Of a stretch of 30,949 bases of DNA, positions 15,949 to 24,668 are shown one piece after another. The stretch is from Megasphaera elsdenii. Its GTDB lineage: Bacteria > Bacillota > Negativicutes > Veillonellales > Megasphaeraceae. The stretch lies in assembly GCF_020539865.1 (NCBI RefSeq), contig NZ_JAJBQV010000025.1, forward strand, positions 1 to 30,949. The letters are read 5' to 3'. Each line of letters opens with the position of its first letter. The stretch's first letter is position 1. The notes under the pieces were generated by a model. That model did not search any database. It had not been told where the DNA came from and was given only the letters and a program-made list of their open reading frames with translations. A program made the position numbers and the translations under genes.

Positions 15949-16179
15949 ATGAGAAGAGATCGCTCGAGAAAACCGAGAAGAAAAGTATGCAGCTTCTGCG
16001 TAGATCATGCTGAACAGATCGATTACAAAGACGTTGCAAAACTTCGCCGTTTCACAACAGAACGCGGTAAAATCTTGCCGCGCCGCATTTCCGGCGTTTG
16101 CGCTAAACATCAGCGTAAACTGACTGTTGCCATCAAACGCGCACGTGCTATCGCACTCTTGCCGTATACGGCTGAATAA
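15949..16179 (+). CDS. rpsR: 30S ribosomal protein bS18
   Basis: 76 residues, strongly basic, with [12 protein letters not shown] and [19 protein letters not shown] typical of bS18. The Cys/His pairs CSFCVDH and CAKH point to the zinc-binding form; paralogues lacking these cysteines serve under zinc limitation in some bacteria. Its start follows GGAGG at 15934-15938. It is the last gene of the operon; a terminator follows within 5 bases of the stop. Confidence 0.97.
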   Translation: MRRDRSRKPRRKVCSFCVDHAEQIDYKDVAKLRRFTTERGKILPRRISGVCAKHQRKLTVAIKRARAIALLPYTAE

Positions 16180-16180
16180 T

Positions 16181-16217
16181 AAAAAAGGAGTTGTCGCATT
16201 GCGACAGCTCCTTTTTT
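16181..16217. terminator. bidirectional terminator between rpsR and guaD
   Basis: A6, the perfect-looking stem GGAGTTGTCGC / GCGACAGCTCC around ATT (16187-16211), then T6. It can serve rpsR on the plus strand and guaD on the minus strand. It is the clearest member of the recurrent terminator family. Confidence 0.85.
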
Positions 16218-16300
16218 AGCTGTTAGATACGAGTAGGGGCTCGCACATGGCGAGCCCGCTCCAGGATATGTACGATTTTCCAACCCGTTTACTAACAGCT
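16218..16300. repeat. 83-bp palindromic intergenic element with 9-bp terminal inverted repeats
   Basis: AGCTGTTAG (16218-16226) is matched by CTAACAGCT (16292-16300). Between them is the hairpin GGGCTCGC / GCGAGCCC (near 16237-16256) preceded by GTAGG. Related hairpins lie at 25833-25853 and about 30618-30640. The right terminal repeat includes the stop codon of guaD, so the element forms the end of that gene. Confidence 0.55.
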
Positions 16301-17539
16301 AACTCCATCTACGTAGCGGGCGATGATGTTGCGGTCGTCGCCGTCGTAGATGAACTGCTGGAGTTTTTCAAAAGGCGTTCGTTCCAGTCCTTCTATATCG
16401 TTCATATGGATGACTAAGGCGTCAAAGGCATAGCCTTTTTCAAAACTGCCTGTCCGGCCGTAGAAGCGGCCCGGTCTTTTCGTGGCCAAATACAAGCCTT
16501 CACCGATGGTGAGGGCTTTTTCTGTGTCGTTTTGCAAGGAATAGAGCTTCGATACTTCAATGGTCAAGGCAATCTGTTTGTTCATGGCCGGCGTGTGGCC
16601 GGCAGCGACGTCGCTGGCGATGGTGCAAGTCAGGCCTTTTTCCAGATTGCGCCGCAAGGGCATAATGCCGCTGGTCAAGTTGGCATTAGATTGAGCACAA
16701 TGAGCTAAGTAAATTCCCTTGTCACGAAGTAAACTTTTTTCTTTGCCTGACAGATAGATGGCATGGGCCATAATCGTCTTTTCTGGCCGCAAGAGGCCGA
16801 AGGCATCGTAAACAGCCGTATACGATGGCAAGTTGGGATGGAGCTCTTTGACCCAGGCGACTTCGTTCCGGTTTTCTGACAAATGGGATTGGACGGGCAA
16901 ATCGTAGGTTTCACAGAGGCGCCCCAAACCGGTCATCAGTTGTTCCGTCGTCGAAGGGACAAAGCGCGGCGTGGCAATGAAACGGACCTTGTGTAATTCT
17001 TCACGGCAGCGGACAGCCAGTTCTTCTGTATCGGCTAAGGAACGGTCCGTATCTTCCAGAAGATAGTCCGGGGCATTACGGTCCATGTTTACTTTGCCGA
17101 TATAGGCTTTGAAACCCATGGCTTCGGCCAGCTCCATGAGTTGCCACGTCGACTCTTTATGAATCGTCGCAAAGGCGGAAAAACATAAAGTCCCTTCGGC
17201 TTTAAGGCGTTTCAAGAAGGCACTATAAACGCGGCGGGCAAAGACGGGATCCGCAAATTTCCCTTCGGCTGGGAAGGTGTAATGTTCCAGCCAGGGCAAG
17301 AGCTCTTCGTCAAAACCGAGCCCGCGGTTGATATACTGCGGGGCGTGGATATGCAAATCGACGAAAGCCGGGATGATGATATCCTGGCTGTAGTCGATGA
17401 CTTTTTCTGAGCTGATCGTATCAGGCAGCTCCGTCATGAATCCCGTTACGACACCGTTTTCGATATGGGCATATTGATTTTCACGGATTGTCAGTTCTTT
17501 ACGTGATGGCGTGTAGAGAAAATTTCCTTTAATGAACAA
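16292..17539 (-). CDS. guaD: guanine deaminase
   Basis: A 415-residue amidohydrolase. Metal and substrate motifs run in order: FVDLHIHAPQYINRGLGFDEEL, FIATPRFVPS, VQSHLSENRNEV, MAHAIYLS, HCAQSNANLTSG and SDVAAGH, as in guanine deaminases of the ATZ/TRZ family. It converts guanine to xanthine and ammonia in the cytosol, feeding Xpt (10521-11096). The start is TTG 17539, with AAGGAG 8 bases upstream. It lies 23 bases after the lipid-kinase gene and shares its transcript. Its last codons run into the palindromic element described at 16218-16300. Confidence 0.92.
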   Translation of the reverse strand: MFIKGNFLYTPSRKELTIRENQYAHIENGVVTGFMTELPDTISSEKVIDYSQDIIIPAFVDLHIHAPQYINRGLGFDEELLPWLEHYTFPAEGKFADPVFARRVYSAFLKRLKAEGTLCFSAFATIHKESTWQLMELAEAMGFKAYIGKVNMDRNAPDYLLEDTDRSLADTEELAVRCREELHKVRFIATPRFVPSTTEQLMTGLGRLCETYDLPVQSHLSENRNEVAWVKELHPNLPSYTAVYDAFGLLRPEKTIMAHAIYLSGKEKSLLRDKGIYLAHCAQSNANLTSGIMPLRRNLEKGLTCTIASDVAAGHTPAMNKQIALTIEVSKLYSLQNDTEKALTIGEGLYLATKRPGRFYGRTGSFEKGYAFDALVIHMNDIEGLERTPFEKLQQFIYDGDDRNIIARYVDGVSC

Positions 17540-17562
17540 TGTAAATGCTCCTTGTCTATCGT

Positions 17563-18453
17563 TTACGCAGGTACGTAAACGGATAAAAATGATGGCAAGA
17601 CCTCGATGTCCAAGGGGAAGTCCGGCCCTTCATCGCCATCCATATTGGTCGAGAGATGGCTGTCATCCAGTAGTTCGATGCGGACGTGGTCCATGGTCTT
17701 TAGGGTCATTAATTCTGGCGTTAACGGCTGGCCGGCCAGGAATTCCGGTATGACCTTGATAAGATCCAGATAGTTGAAATCCTTGAAGATACCTAGCCAT
17801 ATCTTTCCATCGTCGACGCGGGCTTGAGGCGCTAGATTGCGGAAGCTGCCGACGGAACTAGTCAGCATGGCGACGATAAGAGGCGAGCGGTGGACCGTCG
17901 ACCCTTGGGCTGTTGTAATCTTGAACAGCGATGTCTTATGGGTCTGCATGGCCTTGATGCCAGTCAGAAAATAGGCTAGCGGGCCAAGTCGTGTCTTCTG
18001 CTCAATGGATACGTGGCCAACGGCTTCCGGCATGATGCCTGCGGCAATGGTATTGACGAAGTAGCGGTCATTGGCCTTGGCGATGTCGACTTTGACCGTC
18101 TTGCAGTGTTGTAGCATGGCGATGGCAGCTTCCGGGTGGAGGGGGATGTTCAGCGCCCGGGCCAGGTCGTTGATTGTTCCCAAGGGGATGAAGCCAAAAT
18201 GGATGGCGCTGTTAGCCTGCGCCAAGCCATTGATGGTTTCATTCAGCGTCCCGTCGCCGCCCATGGAAAATACTGAGTCGAAGCCGGTCAAAGCCGCTTC
18301 TTTAGCCCATTCCGTTGCATCGCCGGCCTTCTGCGTTTCCCTCAATTCGACGTCGTCGAACATCGTTTCCAGTTGTCGTCTTAAATTATCCTTGTGATAT
18401 TTTGCCCGTTCACGCCCTGCTGTAGGGTTGACGATTAACATACACCGTTTCAA
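17563..18453 (-). CDS. diacylglycerol/lipid kinase family protein
   Basis: A 296-residue protein of the DAGK catalytic-domain (YegS/DgkB) family. It opens with MLIVNPTAGRE, has the nucleotide motif SMGGDGTLNE near residues 62-72 and FGFIPLGTINDLARAL, and ends with the beta-sandwich domain containing NMDGDEGPDFPLDIEVLP. Members phosphorylate diacylglycerol or related lipids at the inner membrane face; the exact lipid is not evident. The start is TTG 18453, 9 bases after AAGGAG; an ATG five codons in is the alternative. It is first in a two-gene unit with guaD. Confidence 0.88.
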   Translation of the reverse strand: MKRCMLIVNPTAGRERAKYHKDNLRRQLETMFDDVELRETQKAGDATEWAKEAALTGFDSVFSMGGDGTLNETINGLAQANSAIHFGFIPLGTINDLARALNIPLHPEAAIAMLQHCKTVKVDIAKANDRYFVNTIAAGIMPEAVGHVSIEQKTRLGPLAYFLTGIKAMQTHKTSLFKITTAQGSTVHRSPLIVAMLTSSVGSFRNLAPQARVDDGKIWLGIFKDFNYLDLIKVIPEFLAGQPLTPELMTLKTMDHVRIELLDDSHLSTNMDGDEGPDFPLDIEVLPSFLSVYVPA

Positions 18454-18508
18454 CTTGCTCTACTCCTTACTTATGAATTGTTGTCCTTAAAATGACTGAT
18501 GTATTACT

Positions 18509-18537
18509 ATTATAGCGGTAAAAAAGTCGTTCGTGAA
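18509..18537 (-). promoter_or_regulatory. promoter of the lipid kinase - guaD operon
   Basis: On the minus strand TTCACG (18532-18537), a 17-base spacer and a perfect TATAAT (18509-18514). It lies about 55 bases before the TTG start at 18453. Confidence 0.6.
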
Positions 18538-18620
18538 GGTGTAAACAAAGGATTTCTCTGATTTTCGTCGAACTCTTTAAGTAACGTTCGCTTGTAATTT
18601 TGGGAAAAGGAGGAGATGAT

Positions 18621-20228
18621 ATGGATTTTGATGCTTCTGTTTATCCTTATGGGTCCCGCCGTGAAGTTATTTATGGCCGCAGGGGCATGGTTTGTACGTC
18701 CCAATCTCTAGCGGCCCAGGCCGGTCTGGATATGCTGAAAAAAGGCGGTAATGCCATCGATGCCGCCTTGGCTACGGCCATTAGCTTGACGGTCTTGGAG
18801 CCGACTAGTAATGGTCTGGGAAGTGATGCTTTCGCCCTGATATGGACACAGGGCAGGTTGTATGGCATCAACGGCAGCGGCTGGTCGCCTGCCGGGCTGA
18901 CGCGGGACGAATTGTTGAAACGAGGATATGACCAGGTGCCCCTCCGAGGCTGGGAACCGGTCATGGTCCCTGGCGCGCCGGCGACATGGGCCGAAGTCCA
19001 TCGCCGTTTCGGCCGCCTACCCTTTGAAGAACTCTTTGAACCGGCCATTGCCTATGCCCGTGACGGCTATGCCGTCATGCCGAACCTGGCGGCTATGCTG
19101 GCTGACAGCATGAATGCCTTTGCCCCTTATGAGGGGAAGAAAATCTATCAGCACTTATTCGATACTTTTTTTCCTCATGGACAGGCGCCCAAGGCTGGCC
19201 AGCTTTTGAAATTACCGGAACTGGTCAAGTCCCTGGAAATATTGCGGGACAGCTATTGCCGGGCCTTGTACGATGGGGAGCTGGCAGATGCTATTGATGC
19301 CTGGGCGAAGGCGACAGGCGGGTTGATCTGTAAGGCCGATTTAGCGGCGTACCAGCCGCAATGGGCCGATCCAATCCATACGACGTACCGGGGCTTCGAT
19401 GTCTGGGAAATGCCGCCCAACGGCCATGGCCTGGTCGTCCTTATGGCTCTGGATATTGCCAGCGGGTTTACTTTCAGTAAACGGGCTGATGCCGAGTCGA
19501 TTCACCGTCAGATTGAAGCTATGAAACTGGCTTTTTGCGATGGTAAGGAATATATTGCCGACCCGCGTTTCATGAAGACGTCTGTCGAGGATTGGCTATC
19601 CCCGTCGTATGCCGAACAGCGGCGATCCCTTATCGGCCATGAAGCTCTGCTGCCGCATCCGGTCGATGTAAATAGCGGTGGTACCGTTTACTTGTGCAGT
19701 TCTGACAGCGAAGGCAATATGGTTTCTTTCATCCAGAGCAACTACAGTGGGTTCGGTTCGGGTATCGTTATTCCAGGGTACGGCATTTCCCTCAATGACC
19801 GGGGTCACAATTTCTCTATGGATCCATCCAGCGATAACTGTGTCGGTCCGCGAAAGAAGTCATATCATACGATTATTCCTGGTTTCTTGACGAAAGATGG
19901 CCGACCTGTCGGTCCCTTTGGCGTCATGGGGGCTTTCATGCAGCCTCAGGGCCAATTCCAGGTCTTACTGAATACCATTGACTATCATTTAAACCCTCAG
20001 GCGGCCTTGGATGCACCGCGCTGGCAGTGGGTCGGCGGCAAGACTATTGAAATGGAACGGGCTTTTCCGCAGGCTGTTGTCGAAGCGCTTCGCCGCCGCG
20101 GCCATGATGTCGTCGTCAAGGACGATATCCAGACGTATGGCCGGGGACAAATTATCTGGCGTGATGAACAAGGGACGCTCATCGGTGGAACCGAACCGCG
20201 GGCTGATGGGTGTGTAGCTGCCTGGTAA
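18621..20228 (+). CDS. gamma-glutamyltransferase-family protein, cytoplasmic type
   Basis: A 535-residue Ntn-hydrolase of the GGT family. GGNAIDAALATAISLTVLEP and LGSDAF open the large-subunit part. The autocleavage/nucleophile threonine is most likely Thr355 in SGGTVYL. The small-subunit part has SFIQSNYSGFGSGIVIPGYGI and LNPQAALDAPRW. Classical GGT hydrolyses or transfers the gamma-glutamyl group of glutathione. This protein has no signal peptide, unlike secreted GGT, so it probably acts inside the cell and may prefer other gamma-glutamyl compounds. ATG 18621 follows AAGGAGGAG. It is followed after 67 bases by a D-cysteine desulfhydrase-like gene, which hints at sulfur amino-acid scavenging. 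Confidence 0.88.
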   Translation: MDFDASVYPYGSRREVIYGRRGMVCTSQSLAAQAGLDMLKKGGNAIDAALATAISLTVLEPTSNGLGSDAFALIWTQGRLYGINGSGWSPAGLTRDELLKRGYDQVPLRGWEPVMVPGAPATWAEVHRRFGRLPFEELFEPAIAYARDGYAVMPNLAAMLADSMNAFAPYEGKKIYQHLFDTFFPHGQAPKAGQLLKLPELVKSLEILRDSYCRALYDGELADAIDAWAKATGGLICKADLAAYQPQWADPIHTTYRGFDVWEMPPNGHGLVVLMALDIASGFTFSKRADAESIHRQIEAMKLAFCDGKEYIADPRFMKTSVEDWLSPSYAEQRRSLIGHEALLPHPVDVNSGGTVYLCSSDSEGNMVSFIQSNYSGFGSGIVIPGYGISLNDRGHNFSMDPSSDNCVGPRKKSYHTIIPGFLTKDGRPVGPFGVMGAFMQPQGQFQVLLNTIDYHLNPQAALDAPRWQWVGGKTIEMERAFPQAVVEALRRRGHDVVVKDDIQTYGRGQIIWRDEQGTLIGGTEPRADGCVAAW

Positions 20229-20295
20229 ACTGCATTTACTTTTCTTATCTGGGAAAGTGTGATAAGATGAAAAAAATTAAAGGAGGACTGTCCCC

Positions 20296-21300
20296 ATGAA
20301 ACCGAAACTTTCTATTTTAGATCCCAATCCAACACCACTTCAGTACCTGTCCGGGTTGTCGCAGGAATTATTCCGCGAAATCTATATCAAGCGCGATGAC
20401 CTGACGCCTTTCGGCGGCGGTGGCAATAAACTGCGTAAATTAGAGTATTTAATGATTGAAGCCCTCAATTCTCAGGCGACGACCATCGTGACCGTCGGAG
20501 CTCCGCAGACCAACCATGGTCGGCTGACGGCAGCCGTTGCGGCGAAGTTTGGCTTGAAGTGCATCATCGTCGCTGTCGGCGATACGGAGGGTGAACTCAG
20601 TGGCAATTTGCTTCTCGACGGCATTTTTGGTGCCCGCGTCGTCCTCAAGCATGACGATGGCCGTGACCACGACGTCCAGCTTGAAGAAACGGTCAAGAAA
20701 GTCATGGCCGTCGAATTAAAGAAGGGTGAACAAGTTTACTTCATCCCCATGGGCGGAAGCGATACGACGGGGATGCTGGGGTACATGGACTGTGCCCGCG
20801 AACTCGACGCCCAGGCTAAGGAACAGCAAATCGATGGGGCGACGGTCTATGTCGCTGTCGGCAGTATGGGTACATATCTTGGCTTGTACTGCGGCTTGAA
20901 AGCCATTCAGTCGAACCTGAAGCTGGTAGGGATTGCCGTCATGCCTTTCGACATGGAAAAATTAAAGGCCTACTTTAAGCAGGCCAAGGAAGAATATGGC
21001 TTTGATTTCGACGGTGATTTCCACGTTGAAACGGGCTATATCGGCAAGGGCTACAACGAACCGGAACCGCGGGTCCGCGAAGCCGTCTATACCATGGCCC
21101 GCCACGAAGGTATCCTCCTCGACCCGTGCTATACGGGTAAAATGTTTGCCGGCGTCCTGTCGATGATTAAAGAAAAGAAAATCAAATTGGGCCGTCAGGT
21201 CATCCTCCTGCACACCGGCGGTATGCCCGGCCTGTACACCAAAGCCCACCGCATCAAATTTGAAAATGAACTCAAAGACCAGATTGAGATTGTAAAGTAA
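20296..21300 (+). CDS. PLP-dependent D-cysteine desulfhydrase / ACC deaminase family protein
   Basis: 334 residues of fold-type II PLP enzyme. The PLP lysine is Lys45 in GGGGNKLRKLEYL, followed by VGAPQTNHGRLTAAVAA, the VYFIPMGGSDTTGMLGY loop and the phosphate-cradling VAVGSMGTYLGL. In this family DcyD-type members release H2S, pyruvate and ammonia from D-cysteine, while relatives act on ACC or D-serine. I lean to D-cysteine desulfhydrase because of the bacterial context. The start follows AAAGGAGGAC. It ends 15 bases before a strong terminator and is probably transcribed with the GGT-like gene. Confidence 0.85.
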   Translation: MKPKLSILDPNPTPLQYLSGLSQELFREIYIKRDDLTPFGGGGNKLRKLEYLMIEALNSQATTIVTVGAPQTNHGRLTAAVAAKFGLKCIIVAVGDTEGELSGNLLLDGIFGARVVLKHDDGRDHDVQLEETVKKVMAVELKKGEQVYFIPMGGSDTTGMLGYMDCARELDAQAKEQQIDGATVYVAVGSMGTYLGLYCGLKAIQSNLKLVGIAVMPFDMEKLKAYFKQAKEEYGFDFDGDFHVETGYIGKGYNEPEPRVREAVYTMARHEGILLDPCYTGKMFAGVLSMIKEKKIKLGRQVILLHTGGMPGLYTKAHRIKFENELKDQIEIVK

Positions 21301-21314
21301 GGGGCTAGCAGCTT

Positions 21315-21348
21315 AAAAGGCGCTGTCGCATGAAGACAGCGCCTTTTT
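21315..21348. terminator. bidirectional terminator between the desulfhydrase and PiT genes
   Basis: GGCGCTGTC (21319-21327) pairs with GACAGCGCC (21335-21343), with an A4 run before and T5 after. Immediately downstream AGGGAC...GTCCCT with T7 (about 21355-21403) forms a weaker second hairpin with a long loop. Confidence 0.8.
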
Positions 21349-21446
21349 ATGTCAAGGGACCTCGCATGATGGTAGAAGCCTTCGCGCGACAGTCCCTTTT
21401 TTTCTTGTAGCGGACCGTCCAAAGGGCGTCCCACCTGATCCCTTAG

Positions 21447-22439
21447 TTAAAATACGTGTGTTAAGATGATGTATGATACGGCGCCCATGACAGCTGTACA
21501 GGGAATGGTCATGACCCAGGCCGTGACCATCTGCCGGGCGACGCTCCAGTGGACGGCTTTGATGCGCTGTGCCGACCCGACACCCATGATGGACCCGGAA
21601 ACGACGTGCGTTGTCGAAACAGGCAGGTGGAGCAAGGTGGCCGAGAAGATGACGACAGCTGAGTTCAAGTCAGCTGCAAAGCCGTGGACAGGATGCATCT
21701 TGAATATCTTGCCGCCAACAGTGCGGATAATTTTCCAACCGCCGACGCTGGTCCCTAAGGCCATGGACATAGCGCAGAGAAATTTGACCAGATCCGGCAC
21801 TTCCAGGCTGGTGATGAAACCGCCTGATACCAGGGCCAGGGTAATGATCCCCATGGATTTCTGGGCATCATTGGAGCCATGGGAAAAAGCCATAAGGGCG
21901 GCCGATACGACTTGCAACCTGTTGGCCGCCAAGTTTACCTTGGCGGGTTTGAAGGAATGGCAGATGGCAAAGATAATCTTCATGATGATGAAGCCCGTGA
22001 TGATAGCCGAAACCGGTGAAATGATGAGGGATAAGACAATCTTTATGATGCCCCAGCCGTTTAGGGCGGCTACGCCGGCCGATACGATGATCGCACCAAT
22101 CATGCCGCCAATGAGGGCGTGAGACGAACTGGAAGGCATACCGACCCACCAGGTCAGCAGATTCCAAATGATGGCGCCGACCAGGCCGGCAATGATGATC
22201 ATTTCGTTGACTAATGTCGGCGAGACGACGATGTCACCGCCAATGGTCTTGGCGACGCCTGTCGAAATCATGGCGCCGAGAAAGTTGAGGATTGCCGTAC
22301 CGACGATGGCGACGCCGGGACGGATAGCCCGTGTCGATACGCAGGTAGCGATGGCATTGGCCGTATCATGGAAGCCGTTGATGAAGTCGAAGACCAGGGC
22401 CAGGATGATGACCATGACGATGAGTGACGTATCAAGCAT
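21447..22439 (-). CDS. pit: PiT-family inorganic phosphate transporter
   Basis: 330 residues with about ten membrane segments. Two inverted PiT signature blocks are visible: ALVFDFINGFHDTANAIAT near residue 20 and LMAFSHGSNDAQKSMGIITLAL near 190. Both carry the GxxDxxN-like core that binds phosphate and the driving cation. It imports phosphate, probably as a metal-phosphate complex with proton or sodium. Its ATG overlaps the last 8 bases of the upstream DUF47 gene (ATGCTTGA), indicating translational coupling. This gene pair is widespread in bacteria. Confidence 0.95.
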   Translation of the reverse strand: MLDTSLIVMVIILALVFDFINGFHDTANAIATCVSTRAIRPGVAIVGTAILNFLGAMISTGVAKTIGGDIVVSPTLVNEMIIIAGLVGAIIWNLLTWWVGMPSSSSHALIGGMIGAIIVSAGVAALNGWGIIKIVLSLIISPVSAIITGFIIMKIIFAICHSFKPAKVNLAANRLQVVSAALMAFSHGSNDAQKSMGIITLALVSGGFITSLEVPDLVKFLCAMSMALGTSVGGWKIIRTVGGKIFKMHPVHGFAADLNSAVVIFSATLLHLPVSTTHVVSGSIMGVGSAQRIKAVHWSVARQMVTAWVMTIPCTAVMGAVSYIILTHVF

Positions 22440-23061
22440 ATTTCATGGTCACCTCTTTGATGGTATTTCCCAGGGTTTCGACATGGTCGGCTGCTTCTTC
22501 TAAGGTCCCTAAGATATCTTTCCAGCGGATCACGTTGAGCAGGTCTGTTTCATTACCGCTGAACAGCCGGGAGATTTCCTGACGATAGATATGGCCTACT
22601 TCCGATTCGAGGCGGTTCAGTCGTTCAGCATGGCGCATGAGTTTGGCTTCATTATGGTCGATATCTTTCAAGAAGGAGAAAATCTTCTTCATTTCTTCGC
22701 CCATGGTGACAATCTGTTCAGTCATGGCGATGGCTGCTTTCGGCGCTTCCGTGACGTGGTACATGTTGGTACGCATGAGGGCACCCTGCAGAGAATCAAT
22801 GCAGTCTTCAAGCTGGCACGTCAGTTTGTAAAAATCTTCCCGATCGATAGGTGTGATGAAGACTCGCGATAGTTTGAAGATGACTTCCTGATTCGTTTTG
22901 TCCGACGTGTGTTCCAACTTGACGATTTCCTTTAAATGCATGGAAATGGTGGATACATCTTTCATGACTTCGTTGGCGATAATGGCACCGCGGTGGAAGT
23001 TTTCGGCATTGGTCATGAGATAATCGAAAAATTCTTCATGTTTGTTGCTGATACTGAACAT
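22432..23061 (-). CDS. DUF47 / PhoU-like accessory protein of the phosphate transporter
   Basis: A 209-residue all-helical protein of the DUF47 (TIGR00153-like) family: KHEEFFDYLMTNAENFHRGA at the start, EHTSDKTNQEVIFKLSRVFITPIDREDFYKL in the middle and DILGTLEEAADHVETLGNTI at the end. These conserved acidic clusters bind metal in PhoU-like proteins. It is thought to modulate the adjacent PiT transporter. ATG 23061 follows GAGGAGG. The 8-base overlap with pit supports a joint role. Confidence 0.93.
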   Translation of the reverse strand: MFSISNKHEEFFDYLMTNAENFHRGAIIANEVMKDVSTISMHLKEIVKLEHTSDKTNQEVIFKLSRVFITPIDREDFYKLTCQLEDCIDSLQGALMRTNMYHVTEAPKAAIAMTEQIVTMGEEMKKIFSFLKDIDHNEAKLMRHAERLNRLESEVGHIYRQEISRLFSGNETDLLNVIRWKDILGTLEEAADHVETLGNTIKEVTMKYA

Positions 23062-23103
23062 TTTATTTCCTCCTCTATGTACTTAAATCAGTATATGAGA
23101 GCC

Positions 23104-23132
23104 ATATCAGTGTTTTGAAAAGAATATGTAAA
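23104..23132 (-). promoter_or_regulatory. promoter of the DUF47-pit operon
   Basis: On the minus strand TTTACA (23127-23132), 17 bases, then TGATAT (23104-23109). A TATACT closer to the gene (near 23091) is an alternative -10. No Pho-box-like direct repeats were evident. Confidence 0.45.
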
Positions 23133-23176
23133 GATTGAGTAAAATTTAACTACATATTTTATTTTCTTTGAGGCAA

Positions 23177-23185
23177 TGGTATAAT
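23177..23185 (+). promoter_or_regulatory. extended -10 promoter of the purine permease
   Basis: TGG directly before a perfect TATAAT (23180-23185), with no convincing -35. The same extended -10 (TGGTATAAT) drives pepD. The start near 23192 gives a leader of about 90 bases. Confidence 0.55.
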
Positions 23186-23235
23186 AAAAACGATATTGCT
23201 ATTTTTACAGGTATGTATATTGTTAAAGAAAAATC

Positions 23236-23260
23236 GCTTGTCATGATGCAGGCTTTTTTT
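23236..23260 (+). promoter_or_regulatory. terminator hairpin in the permease 5' leader (attenuator candidate)
   Basis: GCTTGT (23236-23241) pairs with GCAGGC (23248-23253) using two G-U pairs, followed by T7 (23254-23260). It lies inside the untranslated leader, after the promoter at 23177 and 24 bases before the ATG, with no other plus-strand gene upstream to terminate. This layout fits transcription attenuation. Confidence 0.55.
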
Positions 23261-23283
23261 GAACATGAGGTGACTTTTACGAA

Positions 23284-24612
23284 ATGAATGAAAACCTGAC
23301 TAAACGAATTCATCCCGTTGACGAAATGCTGCCGGCTGGCCGGCTCTTTGCCTACGGTCTGCAGCACGTCTTGGCTATGTACGCCGGGGCTGTAGCCGTA
23401 CCGATCATCATTGCCCAGGCCTTGCACTTGTCGCCGGCTGAACTGGTCCATCTGATTAATGCCGACTTATTTTCCTGCGGCATTGCCACGCTGATACAGA
23501 CTTTAGGGTTCTGGAAAATCGGTGCCCGGATCCCGATGATTCAAGGTGTCACTTTTGCTTCCGTTACGCCGATGATCCTCATCGGGGCAGAGCATGGGAT
23601 TACGGCTATTTACGGAGCGATTCTCGTTGCCGGGCTGTTTACGTTCTTCATTGCGCCTTTCTTCAGCCGGTTCATCCGCTTTTTCCCGCCTGTTGTCACA
23701 GGGACGATCATCACCATCATTGGTATCACCCTCTTGCCGGTAGCCGTCAATTGGATGGGCGGAGGCAATCCCAAGGCTCAAGATTTTGCATCCCCGATGA
23801 ACTTGTTCCTGGCCTTCATCACCTTGGTCATCATCATCGCTATTTACCGCTGCGGCAAAGGGTTCTTGAGCAATGTTTCCGTTCTGCTCGGACTCATCGG
23901 CGGGACGATTATTGCCATGATTTTAGGGCAGACGAATTTCTCCGAAGTCGGCAATGCGGCTTGGATTGGGTTGGTCACGCCTTTTTCCTTCGGCTTTCCG
24001 ACTTTTGACATCGGATCGATCTTGTCGATGATTGTCGTCATGATCGTTACTATGGTAGAAACGACGGGGGACTGTATCGCCATCGGTTCCATTGTTGGCC
24101 GTCCGATTGGCCGCAGCCGCTTGGCACGCTGCCTCCGGGCTGATGGGTTATCGACCTTTATCGGTGGGATTCTCAACAGTTTCCCCTATACAGCCTTTGC
24201 GCAGAATGTCGGCCTTATCGCTGTTACCCGCGTCAAGAGCCGCTTCGTCGTCGCTGCCTCGGGTATCATCCTTATCGCCCTAGGCTTGTTCCCGAAGATG
24301 GCAGCCGTCGTCGCCTCTATCCCGAATTCTGTCTTAGGTGGTGCAGGGGTCGCCATGTTCGGCATGGTCATTGCCAGCGGCATCCGGGCTTTGAGTAAAG
24401 TCAAATTCGACGGAACGTATAATTTGATGATTGTCGCCGTCAGTATCGGCGTCAGTATGATCACCTTGACGGCGCCGAATTTTTTCCACAGCTTCCCATC
24501 GTGGGCCAATATCGTCTTGCACAGCGGTATTACCTTGGGCAGTATTACAGCTGTCGTCCTCAATTTGATCTTGAATGGCAGTGTTCAGAAAGATGATGTA
24601 AACGAAAATTAA
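23284..24612 (+). CDS. NCS2/NAT-family xanthine/uracil permease, purine type likely
   Basis: 442 residues with about 14 membrane segments. The N-terminus GLQHVLAMYAGAVAVPIIIA is typical of the family. ETTGD lies in segment 8. The NAT signature begins at Gln307 (QNVGLIAVTR), the form seen in xanthine/uric-acid permeases; uracil carriers usually have a different residue at the first position. It imports a purine base by proton symport. It fits with guaD, xpt and purL in this window. The start follows GAGGTGA. The leader contains a terminator hairpin, so expression is probably conditional. The specificity (xanthine, urate or guanine) is inferred. Confidence 0.9.
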   Translation: MNENLTKRIHPVDEMLPAGRLFAYGLQHVLAMYAGAVAVPIIIAQALHLSPAELVHLINADLFSCGIATLIQTLGFWKIGARIPMIQGVTFASVTPMILIGAEHGITAIYGAILVAGLFTFFIAPFFSRFIRFFPPVVTGTIITIIGITLLPVAVNWMGGGNPKAQDFASPMNLFLAFITLVIIIAIYRCGKGFLSNVSVLLGLIGGTIIAMILGQTNFSEVGNAAWIGLVTPFSFGFPTFDIGSILSMIVVMIVTMVETTGDCIAIGSIVGRPIGRSRLARCLRADGLSTFIGGILNSFPYTAFAQNVGLIAVTRVKSRFVVAASGIILIALGLFPKMAAVVASIPNSVLGGAGVAMFGMVIASGIRALSKVKFDGTYNLMIVAVSIGVSMITLTAPNFFHSFPSWANIVLHSGITLGSITAVVLNLILNGSVQKDDVNEN

Positions 24613-24668
24613 ACAAATGTAAATTAAAAATAAAGGCGCATGAGTGCCATGAAAGTGGGGAGATTTTT

